From: Mesorhizobium sp. NBSH29
GTDB taxonomy: Bacteria > Pseudomonadota > Alphaproteobacteria > Rhizobiales > Rhizobiaceae
Direction: 5' to 3'
Assembly: GCF_015500055.1 (NCBI RefSeq)
Contig: NZ_CP045492.1
Coordinates: 186,001-250,000 of the forward strand
DNA: 64,000 bases
This document shows, piece after piece, positions 16,134-24,889 of the stretch (its first letter is position 1; each line of letters opens with the position of its first letter). Under the pieces are notes generated by a model, which did not search any database, had not been told where the DNA came from, and saw only the letters and a program-made list of their open reading frames with translations. Both the position numbers and the translations under genes were made by a program.

Positions 16134-17006
16134 CTACTTCAGACGAGGATTGAGTTCGTCGCGCAGGAAATCTCCGAAGAGATTAATGCCGAACACGAGC
16201 AACATGATGAACAGTCCCGGAAACACCGAGGTCCACCACAGCCCAGAAAACAGAACGTCAAACCCGTTCTTCACCAGCAGGCCAAGCGAAGGTTGGGTAA
16301 TCGGCACGCCGACGCCCAGAAAGCTCAATGATGCCTCAATCAGAATGAAGGTTCCGACCTGAATGGTGGACACCACGATAAGCGGCGTCAGGACGTTTGG
16401 CAGTATATGACGCATGATGATCTTGCGATCATTCAACCCTGCCACACGAGCCGCCTGCACATATTCTTTCTGAATTTCGCCGAGCGTTGAACCGCGCACC
16501 GTGCGCGCATAGACCACCCAGCCCACAGCCGTGAGCGCAATCAGCACCATGTCGATGCCCGTTCCAAAGGCCGACATCATGAACAGTGCAATCAGCATCG
16601 ACGGGAAGGAAAGCTGGATATCGGCGATGCGCATGATGATGCTATCAAGCGTGCCACCGTAAAACCCCGCCAACAGGCCCAGAACCGTGCCGAGCAGGCA
16701 CGACAGCAACATTGCGGTCACGCCTATAAAGGCCGAGATGCGTGCGCCATAGACGATGGAGGCAAGAACATCGCGGCCCTGTCCATCGGTGCCGATGAGA
16801 TAGCGCCAGTCGCCGCCCTCGATCCAGACGGGTGGCTTGAACGAATCCATCAATTCCAGCTGGGCAACATCATAGGGATCCTGCGCGACGAGGAGTGGGC
16901 CGAAAATGACCATGATCGCGAAGGCGCCAAGCAGCAGACTGCCGGTAATCGCAGACGTGTTGTGACGATAATTGTGGAAGAACTCCGAGGAGAGCCAATT
17001 TTTCAT
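16134..17006 (-). CDS. Opp/Dpp-type ABC transporter permease (DppC-like)
   Basis: This 290-residue inner-membrane permease has an N-terminal OppC-N segment with one span, then a binding-protein-dependent transport domain of about five further spans. The coupling-helix region holds the A-A-R-V-A-G-L-N-D-R-K-I-I-M-R-H block characteristic of DppC. It starts four bases after the DppB-like gene and is followed by the two ATPase genes, giving the order B-C-D-F. Substrate specificity comes from the binding protein and the catabolic context, not from this subunit. Confidence 0.92.
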   Translation of the reverse strand: MKNWLSSEFFHNYRHNTSAITGSLLLGAFAIMVIFGPLLVAQDPYDVAQLELMDSFKPPVWIEGGDWRYLIGTDGQGRDVLASIVYGARISAFIGVTAMLLSCLLGTVLGLLAGFYGGTLDSIIMRIADIQLSFPSMLIALFMMSAFGTGIDMVLIALTAVGWVVYARTVRGSTLGEIQKEYVQAARVAGLNDRKIIMRHILPNVLTPLIVVSTIQVGTFILIEASLSFLGVGVPITQPSLGLLVKNGFDVLFSGLWWTSVFPGLFIMLLVFGINLFGDFLRDELNPRLK

Positions 17007-17010
17007 GTCG

Positions 17011-17976
17011 CTACCTCACGGTGATGCGTGGGTCGATCAGCGTGTAAACGATGTCGACAAGGAAATTGATCACGACGAAAATGAAGGCGGTCAGCATGAG
17101 ATAGACCACGATCACCGGGCGATCGCCGCGATAGATGGAGTCAATCAGAAGCTTGCCAGTCCCCGGCCATGCGAAAATTGTCTCGGTGATGGTCGCAAAG
17201 GCGATGAGGTCACCCAGTTGCAGGCCAAATATCGTGACAACAGGAATGAGCGCGTTCTTCAGCCCGTGTGCGAACAGAATGTGCCGGCGCGATGCGCCCT
17301 TGGCACGGGCGAATTTCATATAGTCTTGCCGGGTCACCTCCATCATACCGGCCCGCGTGATGCGCAAGATGATGGCCAAAGTGGCAAGGGCAAGGGTGAT
17401 GGAAGGCAGTAGAATATGCGCCCAGCCATCTGCCGTGAGAATGGAAAGCCGCACGCCCAGCACTTCGATTGTATCACCCCGTCCAGACGAAGGCAGAAGC
17501 TGGTAGCGAACAGAAAAGATGAAAATGAGCATCATGCCGACCCAGAAGCCCGGCAGTGAAATACCAATGAGCGACCCGGCCATGATGGAGCGTGAAGACG
17601 CGCGATTGGGATTGGCACCGGCATAGACACCGAGCGGTATCGCAATCACGGTAGCCATTGTTATCGCCACTAGAACCATTTCCATGGTCGCTGGAAGGCG
17701 TTCCAAGATGAGGTCGAGGGCGGGTTGGCGGAACACATAGGAACGCCCGAAATCACCCTGCAGAAGATTGCCTATAAAGTACCAATACTGATTGAAGATT
17801 GACTGATCGAGCCCAAGCAGGCGGCGCGCCTGTTCGATTTCAGCTGCTGTGGAATCGATGGGGATGACCATAAAGACCGGGTCACCGGTGAAGCTCATCA
17901 TCAAGAACACGATGACCGACACTGCCCAGAGAACCAAGACCATCTGGAGCAGGCGCTTTAGCGTATATCCAAGCAC
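17011..17976 (-). CDS. Opp/Dpp-type ABC transporter permease (DppB-like)
   Basis: This 321-residue permease has an N-terminal M-L-G-Y-T-L-K-R-L-L-Q signature of DppB, a first span at about residues 9-27, and a coupling segment Y-M-K-F-A-R-A-K-G-A-S-R-R-H-I-L-F. It sits directly downstream of the binding-protein gene 18045-19613, separated by a strong hairpin that probably lowers transporter expression relative to the binding protein. Confidence 0.92.
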   Translation of the reverse strand: MLGYTLKRLLQMVLVLWAVSVIVFLMMSFTGDPVFMVIPIDSTAAEIEQARRLLGLDQSIFNQYWYFIGNLLQGDFGRSYVFRQPALDLILERLPATMEMVLVAITMATVIAIPLGVYAGANPNRASSRSIMAGSLIGISLPGFWVGMMLIFIFSVRYQLLPSSGRGDTIEVLGVRLSILTADGWAHILLPSITLALATLAIILRITRAGMMEVTRQDYMKFARAKGASRRHILFAHGLKNALIPVVTIFGLQLGDLIAFATITETIFAWPGTGKLLIDSIYRGDRPVIVVYLMLTAFIFVVINFLVDIVYTLIDPRITVR

Positions 17977-17997
17977 GGCAACGTCCTATGTATGCAG

Positions 17998-18033
17998 CAA
18001 AAAAAACGGATGCCCGGCAAACGCCGGGCATCC
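17998..18033 (-). terminator. Attenuator-type terminator between binding-protein and permease genes
   Basis: Perfect 11-base arms GGATGCCCGGC and GCCGGGCATCC surround a 4-base loop. Reading the minus strand, a run of eight T residues follows after one G. It lies 12 bases after the binding-protein stop and inside the operon, so partial termination would give excess binding protein over permease. Confidence 0.85.
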
Positions 18034-18044
18034 TTTGTCAGAGC

Positions 18045-19613
18045 TTACTCTGCAACGTCGATTTCATAGGCCCAGAGGAACTTGTCAGCGCGCGGTGTGA
18101 GTTTCACCGATTTTTTTGCTGCATAGAGATCCTGTTCGTAATGGACTGGAATCATCGGGATGTCCTTCATCAGGATCTTGGTTACATCCTGCAGATAGCC
18201 ATCACGTTCATCGAGCTTGGAGGTCGCATCTGCCTTGTCGATCAACGCATCCACTTCCGGATTGGAATAGCTGCCGCGATTGACCTGGCCGTAGCCTTCC
18301 TTCTTGCCGCGTGAATAGAACATCACGCTATACATCGAGCCCGCATCGCCGGATGGAACGTCCCAGCCGCTCATGATCATGCTCGACTTGTCCGAAGGAA
18401 CGCGGATATAGCCGAAGAAGTTCGATTTAGGCATCAGATTGAGCTTCAGGTCGATCTTGACCTTGGCGAACATGCTGGCCAAGGCCTGGGCGATCTGAGC
18501 ATCATTGACATAGCGGTTATTGGTGGTGTCGAGCGTGAGCGTGAAGCCGTCCTTGTAGCCGGCTGCTTCCATCAGCTCTGCTGCCTTCTTCACATCATAG
18601 GGGTACAGGTCGCGGAAACTCATTCCTTCGACATAACCCGTGTGGGAAGACGGAACATACTGCTCGGACGGTGTGGAAAGGCCGTTCATGATAACGGTCT
18701 TGATCGCGTTGATGTCAATGGCGCGAACCATTGCTTCACGTACGCGCTGGTCTGTCAGCGGGTTCTTGTCGAGCGCGATGGTCGGGCTCTTTTCACGCAT
18801 GTCGAGTGACAGGACAATGTTCAGCAGGCTTGGCTGACTAAGCACATTATAGCGGTCATCGGCCTTCACCCGGTCCACGTCGCGCACGTTGAGATCCTGG
18901 ATCACATCGACTTCGCCGGTGAGAAGGGCAGCCGTGCGTGTCGCACCATTGGTGATCGGGCGGAAGGTCACGTCATCAATGACCGGTGCGCCGGCAAAGT
19001 AGTCCGCATTCGCGGTCAGCTTCAAATGATCTTCCTTCACCCATTCGGTCAGCTTGTAAGGGCCGGTGCCGATTGGCTTCAGGTCAAGCTGCTCGTCGCC
19101 TACTTCCTTGGCGTATTTCTCGCTCAGGATAAGCACCGCCGCCAGATCGTTCGGCAGAACTGCATAGGGGCGAGGTGTCTTGATCTCGACGGTATAGTCG
19201 TCCACCGCCCGGAATTCCGAGATGTTGGCACCAAGATTGGCCATCAGGGATTTCTTCAAACGGTCAAGCGTGAAGACCACGTCAGACGCTTTGAACTCTT
19301 CGCCATTGTGGAATTTCACGCCCTGGCGGAGTTTGAAAACCCAAGTCGTATCATCAGTCAATTCCCAGCTCTCAGCCAGGCCCGGGCCAAATGAAAGGTC
19401 GGCATTGCGCCGCACGAGCGGATCGTAGATGTGATAGAACAGAATGTTGCTGGACAGTTCCTCACCCGCCTGCGGGTCAAGATTGACCGCATCGGAAGTG
19501 AGGCCGATGGTAAGGGATTTGGCGTCGGCACTGGTTTCCCAGCCGGCCGAAACCAGCATCAACGCAGCTGCGAAAAGGGCTGCGCGCCCTGACTTCTTAC
19601 GTAAATTCAGCAT
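18045..19613 (-). CDS. Family 5 extracellular solute-binding protein of an Opp/Dpp-type importer
   Basis: This 522-residue periplasmic protein has a signal peptide (basic L-R-K-K start, hydrophobic core at about 12-24, A-D-A-K cleavage region near 30). Family 5 landmarks are visible: L-D-P-Q-A-G-E near the mature start, L-R-Q-G-V-K-F-H-N-G-E-E-F, and I-G-T-G-P-Y-K-L. It has a good AAGGGG ribosome-binding site. It is the likely primary substrate receptor for the adjacent DppBCDF-like transporter. The ligand is unknown; the surrounding catabolic enzymes suggest a small cyclic amide or heterocycle rather than a peptide. Confidence 0.92.
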   Translation of the reverse strand: MLNLRKKSGRAALFAAALMLVSAGWETSADAKSLTIGLTSDAVNLDPQAGEELSSNILFYHIYDPLVRRNADLSFGPGLAESWELTDDTTWVFKLRQGVKFHNGEEFKASDVVFTLDRLKKSLMANLGANISEFRAVDDYTVEIKTPRPYAVLPNDLAAVLILSEKYAKEVGDEQLDLKPIGTGPYKLTEWVKEDHLKLTANADYFAGAPVIDDVTFRPITNGATRTAALLTGEVDVIQDLNVRDVDRVKADDRYNVLSQPSLLNIVLSLDMREKSPTIALDKNPLTDQRVREAMVRAIDINAIKTVIMNGLSTPSEQYVPSSHTGYVEGMSFRDLYPYDVKKAAELMEAAGYKDGFTLTLDTTNNRYVNDAQIAQALASMFAKVKIDLKLNLMPKSNFFGYIRVPSDKSSMIMSGWDVPSGDAGSMYSVMFYSRGKKEGYGQVNRGSYSNPEVDALIDKADATSKLDERDGYLQDVTKILMKDIPMIPVHYEQDLYAAKKSVKLTPRADKFLWAYEIDVAE

Positions 19614-19653
19614 GTTAGTTCCCCTTTATTGGTTATATTGCTGAGACTAGGCG

Positions 19654-20046
19654 TTAGCGTAGAACTGATTGAACCTCGATCTGATAGCCCTCCGGATCGT
19701 TGCAAACGAAAGCGCGAATGCCGAGCGCCGTGCTCGCTTTGGCCGGCGTGATGCCATCGACATTCGCGGATGAAAGATAAGCGTGCCAGGCATCCACATC
19801 CGGCACGCGGATGCAAAGCTGAACCGGCTTGACGGGTGCTGCGCGGTGCATGCCGCGGCTTTCGTCAACCAGCCCCACATAGGCGTGGTCGGCAATCCGC
19901 AGGATCTTCGCCCATCCCTGGTCGATCTCAAGCGTGAAGCCCATCACCTCGGTGTAAAAGGTCAGCGCGCGCTGAAGATCCACATAGTAAAAGAAGGTGA
20001 TAGCCTTCTCGACGCCCCCTTCAGGGAGTTGCAGCTTCTGGGTCAA
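19654..20046 (-). CDS. VOC-family (glyoxalase/dioxygenase fold) protein
   Basis: This 130-residue single-domain protein has two beta-alpha-beta-beta-beta modules: F-Y-Y-V-D-L-Q-R-A-L-T-F-Y near the start and V-C-N-D-P-E-G-Y-Q-I-E-V at the end, the latter carrying a metal-ligand-type Glu. I place the start at a TTG (20046) because GGAGG lies seven bases upstream and the codon overlaps the preceding stop as TTGA. No ATG in the frame has either property. Possible roles in this operon are a ring-modifying isomerase, lyase or dioxygenase. No specific activity can be assigned. Confidence 0.8.
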   Translation of the reverse strand: MTQKLQLPEGGVEKAITFFYYVDLQRALTFYTEVMGFTLEIDQGWAKILRIADHAYVGLVDESRGMHRAAPVKPVQLCIRVPDVDAWHAYLSSANVDGITPAKASTALGIRAFVCNDPEGYQIEVQSVLR

Positions 20047-21422
20047 ATGCTTTCCTCCTCTTCGAACCAGCGCGAATTGCCGCGTGGAACGAACTGTCCA
20101 TCGCCGGGCTGGTTGATAACGGCCACGCCATCCCAGGCGAGTTTGCCGCCGACATAGGTCCGCCGGACCTGACCAGCGAATGTGCGGCCCTGATATGGGC
20201 TCCAGCAAAGTTCATCCTCTGCTGTTGCGGCATCCCAAGAGGCTGGAATCGCTTCAAAAATGGCAATGTCTGCATCGGCACCGGGCATCAGTCCGCCCTT
20301 GCGTGGCCAGAGACCGAAAAAGCGCGCGGGCCGCTCGGACAATTGTGCGACAGTCATCTGCGCTGCATCGCAACCGTTTGCAGCTGCCACCGTGTAGAAC
20401 GCAGGCAACAATGTCTGCATCCCGGGCACGCCCGCTCCAGCATCGAATATGGAAGCCGTTTTCTTGTTGTCTACCGGCCAGCTCGAATGGTCTGAACTTA
20501 CAAATGCGACGCGTCCACTGATTACCTCAGCCCAAAGGGCAGAACACTGGCCGGGCCGGATTGGTGGATTGACCTTCATAAGAGCGCCGAGCGCATCTCC
20601 GTCGATCTCTGGATCGAAGGAGAGATAATGAACGCACAGCTCGCCTGTTGCCCGGAACCCCTCGCTTGCGTAGCGGTCAACCAGCTCGAAACCGCGTGGT
20701 ACGCTGATATGAACAATATGGGCATGCGCACCGGCAGCAGCTGCCAGTTCCAGAAACTGAGCTGTCGATGCCAGCTCTGCCGCTGGTGGCCGGCTTGGTG
20801 AATGGGTGTGGATGCCGTCCTCACCCTGCGTGCGAAAGCGCTCTATGCGCGAGCGGACGATTTCCTGATCTTCATTGTGCAGACCAAGCGGAACATCGGT
20901 TTGCGCGAGCAATTCGAGCAGATCCAGCGCAAGTGCCGTATCAATGCGTGGGAAGCGTGTTGGGCTGCTTTCAAAGGCAGAAATTTTGAAGGCAACAACA
21001 CCCTTTTCCAGAAGCGCCCGAGCATCCTCGATACTCTGACCCGGCATGATCGTCGCATAGAGCGCAACATTGGAATGCGCATGCGCCTTGATGGCATCAA
21101 CCTTGGCATCAAAATGCGCGACCGTGCTCAGCGGATCTGGATTGTCATAGGGCATGTCAACGATCGTCGTAACGCCACCAGCCACAGCTGAGCGCGTGGT
21201 CGATTCGATGCCCGGCAGTCCACCATAGCTGCCAGCATGCGTCTGTCCGTCGATGACACCCGGCATCACAAAAGCATCGCCAGCATCGTGTACTTCGTGA
21301 GCGGCAGGAGCTTCTCCAGTTCCCACCGAATGGATCAGGCCGCCACTCAAGGCAATCCAGCCATTCTTTAGAATGGATGAGGGCGTGACGATATTTCCCT
21401 TGATGATGATATCGAGCATCAA
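20043..21422 (-). CDS. Dihydroorotase/allantoinase/hydantoinase-type cyclic amidohydrolase
   Basis: This 459-residue amidohydrolase of the cyclic-amide (dihydroorotase-like) branch opens cyclic ureide or imide rings. The N-terminal motif is P-G-V-I-D-G-Q-T-H, where Q60-x-H62 replaces the usual H-x-H. Further landmarks are a lysine in V-V-A-F-K-I-S suited to carboxylation, L-H-N-E-D, H-I-V-H-I-S, and S-S-D-H-S-S carrying the catalytic Asp. Some dihydroorotase-like groups are known to carry Q-x-H. It overlaps the racemase stop by four bases, a pairing classic for hydantoin use. Confidence 0.87.
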   Translation of the reverse strand: MMLDIIIKGNIVTPSSILKNGWIALSGGLIHSVGTGEAPAAHEVHDAGDAFVMPGVIDGQTHAGSYGGLPGIESTTRSAVAGGVTTIVDMPYDNPDPLSTVAHFDAKVDAIKAHAHSNVALYATIMPGQSIEDARALLEKGVVAFKISAFESSPTRFPRIDTALALDLLELLAQTDVPLGLHNEDQEIVRSRIERFRTQGEDGIHTHSPSRPPAAELASTAQFLELAAAAGAHAHIVHISVPRGFELVDRYASEGFRATGELCVHYLSFDPEIDGDALGALMKVNPPIRPGQCSALWAEVISGRVAFVSSDHSSWPVDNKKTASIFDAGAGVPGMQTLLPAFYTVAAANGCDAAQMTVAQLSERPARFFGLWPRKGGLMPGADADIAIFEAIPASWDAATAEDELCWSPYQGRTFAGQVRRTYVGGKLAWDGVAVINQPGDGQFVPRGNSRWFEEEESI

Positions 21423-22108
21423 CCCGCCCGCCCCCGATAGCCGAGGTCAAGCTGTGTGCAGGCCAGCGCGACCGCCGCCTGCACCGGATCGATCACCGGC
21501 AGTCCAAGCGCTTCCTGCAAGTGCTTGCGATAGGCACCAAGACCGGCGCATCCAAGAATGATGACATCCGCACCATCCTCGTCACGCAACTGGGCACCGA
21601 TCCGCGAAACCTTATCGATGACATTGGTGGCGATCAGATCAACGATTGTCGTGTCGAGCGACCTGTCTCCCGCAAGCCGGTCCTGCAACTTGAGTTCGCA
21701 GAGATAACGGTGATGACGCGCGATCGAAGGTGAGCCCAGCGACACGATTCCGAAGCGTTTTCCCAAGCCTAGTGCGGCGAGATAGGCCGCCTCAGCAATT
21801 CCGATGACAGGCAAGCTCGTGCAGCGCCGAACCGTATCAATGCCCGGATCTGAAAAACAGGCAAGCACGATAGCGTGCGCGGATGTCGCCCCGACAGCCT
21901 CTATAATATGCGGGATGACTTCGCTGACATGGGCATCTGTTTCAATGCCGCGCGGCGATTTGGCCAACTCCGTGCAGGTGATAGAATGCGGGCCGATGCC
22001 ATTAAAAATCTCCAGGCAGCCCGCCATGGAGCGCGTCATTGATGCGGAGCTATTGGGATTGATGACAAGAATTTCAGCCAAGTGACAGTCCCGGATTATG
22101 CACGTCAT
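21419..22108 (-). CDS. Asp/Glu/hydantoin racemase family protein
   Basis: This 229-residue protein has the family opening I-L-V-I-N-P-N-S-S and both catalytic cysteines, one in I-V-L-A-C-F-S-D-P-G and one in I-I-L-G-C-A-G-L. These supply the two-base mechanism for racemising 5-substituted hydantoins or amino acids. It is the first gene of the operon, transcribed from the region shared with the divergent GntR gene. The start could instead be a TTG nine codons in (22081), which removes an atypical N-terminal extension and has GGGA upstream. A maleate-isomerase-like role is less likely. Confidence 0.85.
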   Translation of the reverse strand: MTCIIRDCHLAEILVINPNSSASMTRSMAGCLEIFNGIGPHSITCTELAKSPRGIETDAHVSEVIPHIIEAVGATSAHAIVLACFSDPGIDTVRRCTSLPVIGIAEAAYLAALGLGKRFGIVSLGSPSIARHHRYLCELKLQDRLAGDRSLDTTIVDLIATNVIDKVSRIGAQLRDEDGADVIILGCAGLGAYRKHLQEALGLPVIDPVQAAVALACTQLDLGYRGRAG

Positions 22109-22124
22109 GCTTTTAATATCTTAC

Positions 22125-22136
22125 GTAATATATTAC
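22125..22136. promoter_or_regulatory. Palindromic operator candidate between racemase operon and GntR gene
   Basis: GTAATATATTAC is a perfect 12-base palindrome inside an AT-rich segment of the divergent intergenic region, 17 bases before the racemase start. GntR/FCD repressors commonly bind short AT-rich palindromes in such positions. Control by the adjacent regulator is inferred. Confidence 0.5.
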
Positions 22137-22264
22137 ACAATATCTCTCGTCAATGTGCTTGGGCTTGCCTTGGTTCAAATTTGCAATGAAAAGGGGAGCG
22201 CTGACACGCGATCCGTGAGGCGGTCGGCTGATGCGCCTGTCTTGAAAGCGGGAGAACAATACCT

Positions 22265-22966
22265 TTGAACAACCTTGCTGCAAACGGTCCGGCACCTCGA
22301 GAGCGACGCGTTTCGCTCACGGAGACTGCCTACAATGCGTTGCGTCTGCGTGTGATCAGCGGTGACATGAAGCCGGGCCTCGAGTTTTCGGAACTTGAAC
22401 TGGCCGAGCAGCTTTCCATGAGCAAGACACCTGTGCGCGAGGCACTTGGCCGGCTTTGCGTAGAAGGACTTATCGAAGCCTTCCCGCGTCGCGGCTACCG
22501 CGTTACGCCCGTGACGGTGAAGGACATTAACGACCTCTTTGCCATCCGCGCGATGACCGAAGGGACAGCCGCATCAATGGCCGCCCTTAACTTGCAGGCG
22601 GAAGATCTAAATCGCCTCGAAGCGCTAGCCGCGGTGCGCTATGAGCCGAACCGGGACGACACCATCAAATCTTTTGTCAACGCAAACCATGCATTTCATG
22701 TGGCTATCGCCGAAGGCGCGAACAATCCGAGGCTTCTAGCATTGGTAACGGCGCATCTTGAAGAATGCACACGCCTTTTCCATCTTGGCGCGCGCAGCCG
22801 CGACGTGAACCCTGAGACTGGCGATGACCATGGGCGCATCGTTCAGGTTCTTCGTCTGCGCGATCCGGAAAAAGCGCAGCAAGTCATGGTTGAGCACAGC
22901 GAACACACCCGTTTAGGCATCTTACACGCGCTCATCTCCAACGATACCAGGGGTCTGACTCTTTGA
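22265..22966 (+). CDS. GntR-family regulator, FCD (FadR-type) subfamily
   Basis: This 233-residue regulator has an N-terminal winged helix at about residues 17-80 (E-T-A-Y-N-A-L-R-L-R-V-I-S-G, then L-S-M-S-K-T-P-V-R-E-A-L-G-R-L) and a C-terminal all-helical FCD ligand domain with metal-binding residues (N-H-A-F-H-V-A-I-A, H-L-E-E-C, H-S-E-H). It starts at TTG, with GGGAG upstream and no in-frame ATG before the DNA-binding domain. Divergent from the 13-gene operon, it is the likely local repressor or inducer-sensing switch of that pathway. Confidence 0.88.
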   Translation: MNNLAANGPAPRERRVSLTETAYNALRLRVISGDMKPGLEFSELELAEQLSMSKTPVREALGRLCVEGLIEAFPRRGYRVTPVTVKDINDLFAIRAMTEGTAASMAALNLQAEDLNRLEALAAVRYEPNRDDTIKSFVNANHAFHVAIAEGANNPRLLALVTAHLEECTRLFHLGARSRDVNPETGDDHGRIVQVLRLRDPEKAQQVMVEHSEHTRLGILHALISNDTRGLTL

Positions 22967-23006
22967 GCTGAACATCGTTCATCTGGTCATTGGGCTCTGA
23001 CCTGCC

Positions 23007-24071
23007 TCAATGCAAAACCAGCAGATCCTTTGACGAGAAGCTGATCTCAGTCTTTTCTCCGACGGCCGGTGGCGGGGCTGCAGGGCTATTGAAGGCATCG
23101 AGCGAAAACAGGCTACCGCCGACGCCAATCCGCATGCGGATGACCGAGCCCAGAAAATGCACTTCGGCGATTTCTCCGGAAAGGCTGGTGTCATTGCCGG
23201 GCTTGCGGCCAAGCGTGATGGCCTCGGGCCTAAGTGCCAGCGACACCACATCGCCGGCGCGCGCACCGTTCAACTGACCCTTGAGAGTGATTTCCTCCGA
23301 ATTAACGCGGACCGTGCCGGCGTTCGCATCGCTGACCGTGGCTTCCATGACGTTCAGCGTGCCGACGAAATTGGCGACGAACTTGCTGGCGGGCCGGTTA
23401 TAGATTTCGAATGGCGTGCCGATCTGCTCCGCCTTGCCGCCATGCATGACGACGATGCGGTCGGAGATAGACAGCGCCTCCTCCTGGTCATGCGTCACAA
23501 AAACGGTGGTGATGCCGAGGCTTTTCTGGATCGCGCGGATCTCTTCGCGCAACGACACGCGAACCTTGGCATCCAGCGCAGAGAGAGGCTCGTCCAGAAG
23601 CAGGAGCTTGGGCTTCGGTGCAATGGCACGCGCCAGTGCCACGCGCTGCTGCTGCCCGCCGGAGAGTTGGTAGGGATAGCGGTCGCCGAACTGAGGCAGC
23701 TTGATCAGTTCCAGCATTTCAGCAACGCGCCTGTCGATCTCGGCCTTTGGCGCGCCGGCGACCTTGAGCCCGAAGGCGACATTTTGCGCGACGGTGAGAT
23801 TGGGAAACAGCGCATAGGCCTGAAATACCATGCCGACATTGCGCTGGTTGGGTTTGAGCCGCGTCACGTCCTTGCCGGCAACGATGATGCTGCCCGCGCT
23901 CGGCTCCTCAAAGCCCGCAACCATGCGCAGCACTGTTGTCTTGCCGCAGCCCGAGGGGCCGAGGAACGACACGAATTCGCCAGGCATCACATCAAGATCG
24001 AAATCCTTCACGACCGTGATTTGCCCGAACGTCTTGCGGATGGAACGGATACTGAGAAACGGATCGGCCAT
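23007..24071 (-). CDS. ABC transporter ATPase, PotA/FbpC type with TOBE domain
   Basis: This 354-residue ATPase has Walker A G-P-S-G-C-G-K-T-T at 38-46, signature L-S-G-G-Q-Q-Q-R, Walker B L-L-L-L-D-E-P and switch V-T-H-D, followed by a C-terminal regulatory TOBE-type domain from about residue 240. Two permeases and a binding protein are encoded immediately upstream, completing an importer of the polyamine/iron/2-aminoethylphosphonate class. The exact substrate is not decidable from the ATPase. It is convergent with the GntR gene, with only about 40 bases between their stops. Confidence 0.9.
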   Translation of the reverse strand: MADPFLSIRSIRKTFGQITVVKDFDLDVMPGEFVSFLGPSGCGKTTVLRMVAGFEEPSAGSIIVAGKDVTRLKPNQRNVGMVFQAYALFPNLTVAQNVAFGLKVAGAPKAEIDRRVAEMLELIKLPQFGDRYPYQLSGGQQQRVALARAIAPKPKLLLLDEPLSALDAKVRVSLREEIRAIQKSLGITTVFVTHDQEEALSISDRIVVMHGGKAEQIGTPFEIYNRPASKFVANFVGTLNVMEATVSDANAGTVRVNSEEITLKGQLNGARAGDVVSLALRPEAITLGRKPGNDTSLSGEIAEVHFLGSVIRMRIGVGGSLFSLDAFNSPAAPPPAVGEKTEISFSSKDLLVLH

Positions 24072-24088
24072 GACGTGCTTTCTAAAAA

Positions 24089-24889
24089 TCAGTTCGGGCG
24101 GCTGGCCGATTTCGGCGCGAAACGGGACAGAACCTGAATGACCGACATGCAGCCCCAGGTGATGCCAAAGGCGATGATGGCAAGCGCTGCCGGCTCATAG
24201 GCGCGGTTGGCGCCAATGTTCTGCAGATACGGCCCGAAGGCAGGACGGTTGAGCAGGCTGGCCAGGGTGAATTCGCCAAGCACGATGGCAAAGGTAAGGA
24301 ACGCTCCAGACAGAACCGCAATCAGCACATTGGGAAGGATCACACGCAAAATGATGGTGCCCCATCCGGCACCGAGGATCTGCGCGGCTTCCGTCAATGT
24401 GCGCACATCGATGGTCCTGAGCCCGGTATCAACGGCGCGGTACATGTAAGGCAGCGCCAACATGGAATAGCCGATGATCAGCAGCGCATCCGTGCCGCGC
24501 GCACTGCCTAGAAAGGGCAGCGGCGAGTTGGAGCCATACATGCGGATATAGCCGAAGACGATGACAATGGCCGGAATGACCAGCGGCAACAGCGTGATGA
24601 ACTCGATCACCGGCCGCAGATGTGGCATCCGTAACCGGATCCAGTAGGCGGTCGGCACCACAAGAAAAACACCAAGCAGGATGGTGAAGATGGCAACGAT
24701 GACCGAATAGCTGAACGTTGCCTGAAAACGCGGATCTCCAAACACCACTTCATAGGCTGCAAAGGAATACTCGCCCCGCTTCATGCGCAGCGAAAACTCG
24801 AACGTGGCGATCAGCGGAATGAAGAAATAGGAGGCCCCGACAATGAAGGTGACCCAGGCCCAAAAGCGTCCCGACTTCATTTGAGCCAC
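24089..24889 (-). CDS. ABC transporter permease, PotC type
   Basis: This 266-residue inner-membrane permease has about six predicted spans and the coupling motif E-A-A-Q-I-L-G-A-G-W-G-T-I-I-L-R-V-I-L-P-N in the second half. It overlaps the end of the other permease gene by 13 bases and precedes the ATPase gene. Together with that permease it should form the heterodimeric channel of the importer. Confidence 0.9.
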   Translation of the reverse strand: MAQMKSGRFWAWVTFIVGASYFFIPLIATFEFSLRMKRGEYSFAAYEVVFGDPRFQATFSYSVIVAIFTILLGVFLVVPTAYWIRLRMPHLRPVIEFITLLPLVIPAIVIVFGYIRMYGSNSPLPFLGSARGTDALLIIGYSMLALPYMYRAVDTGLRTIDVRTLTEAAQILGAGWGTIILRVILPNVLIAVLSGAFLTFAIVLGEFTLASLLNRPAFGPYLQNIGANRAYEPAALAIIAFGITWGCMSVIQVLSRFAPKSASRPN

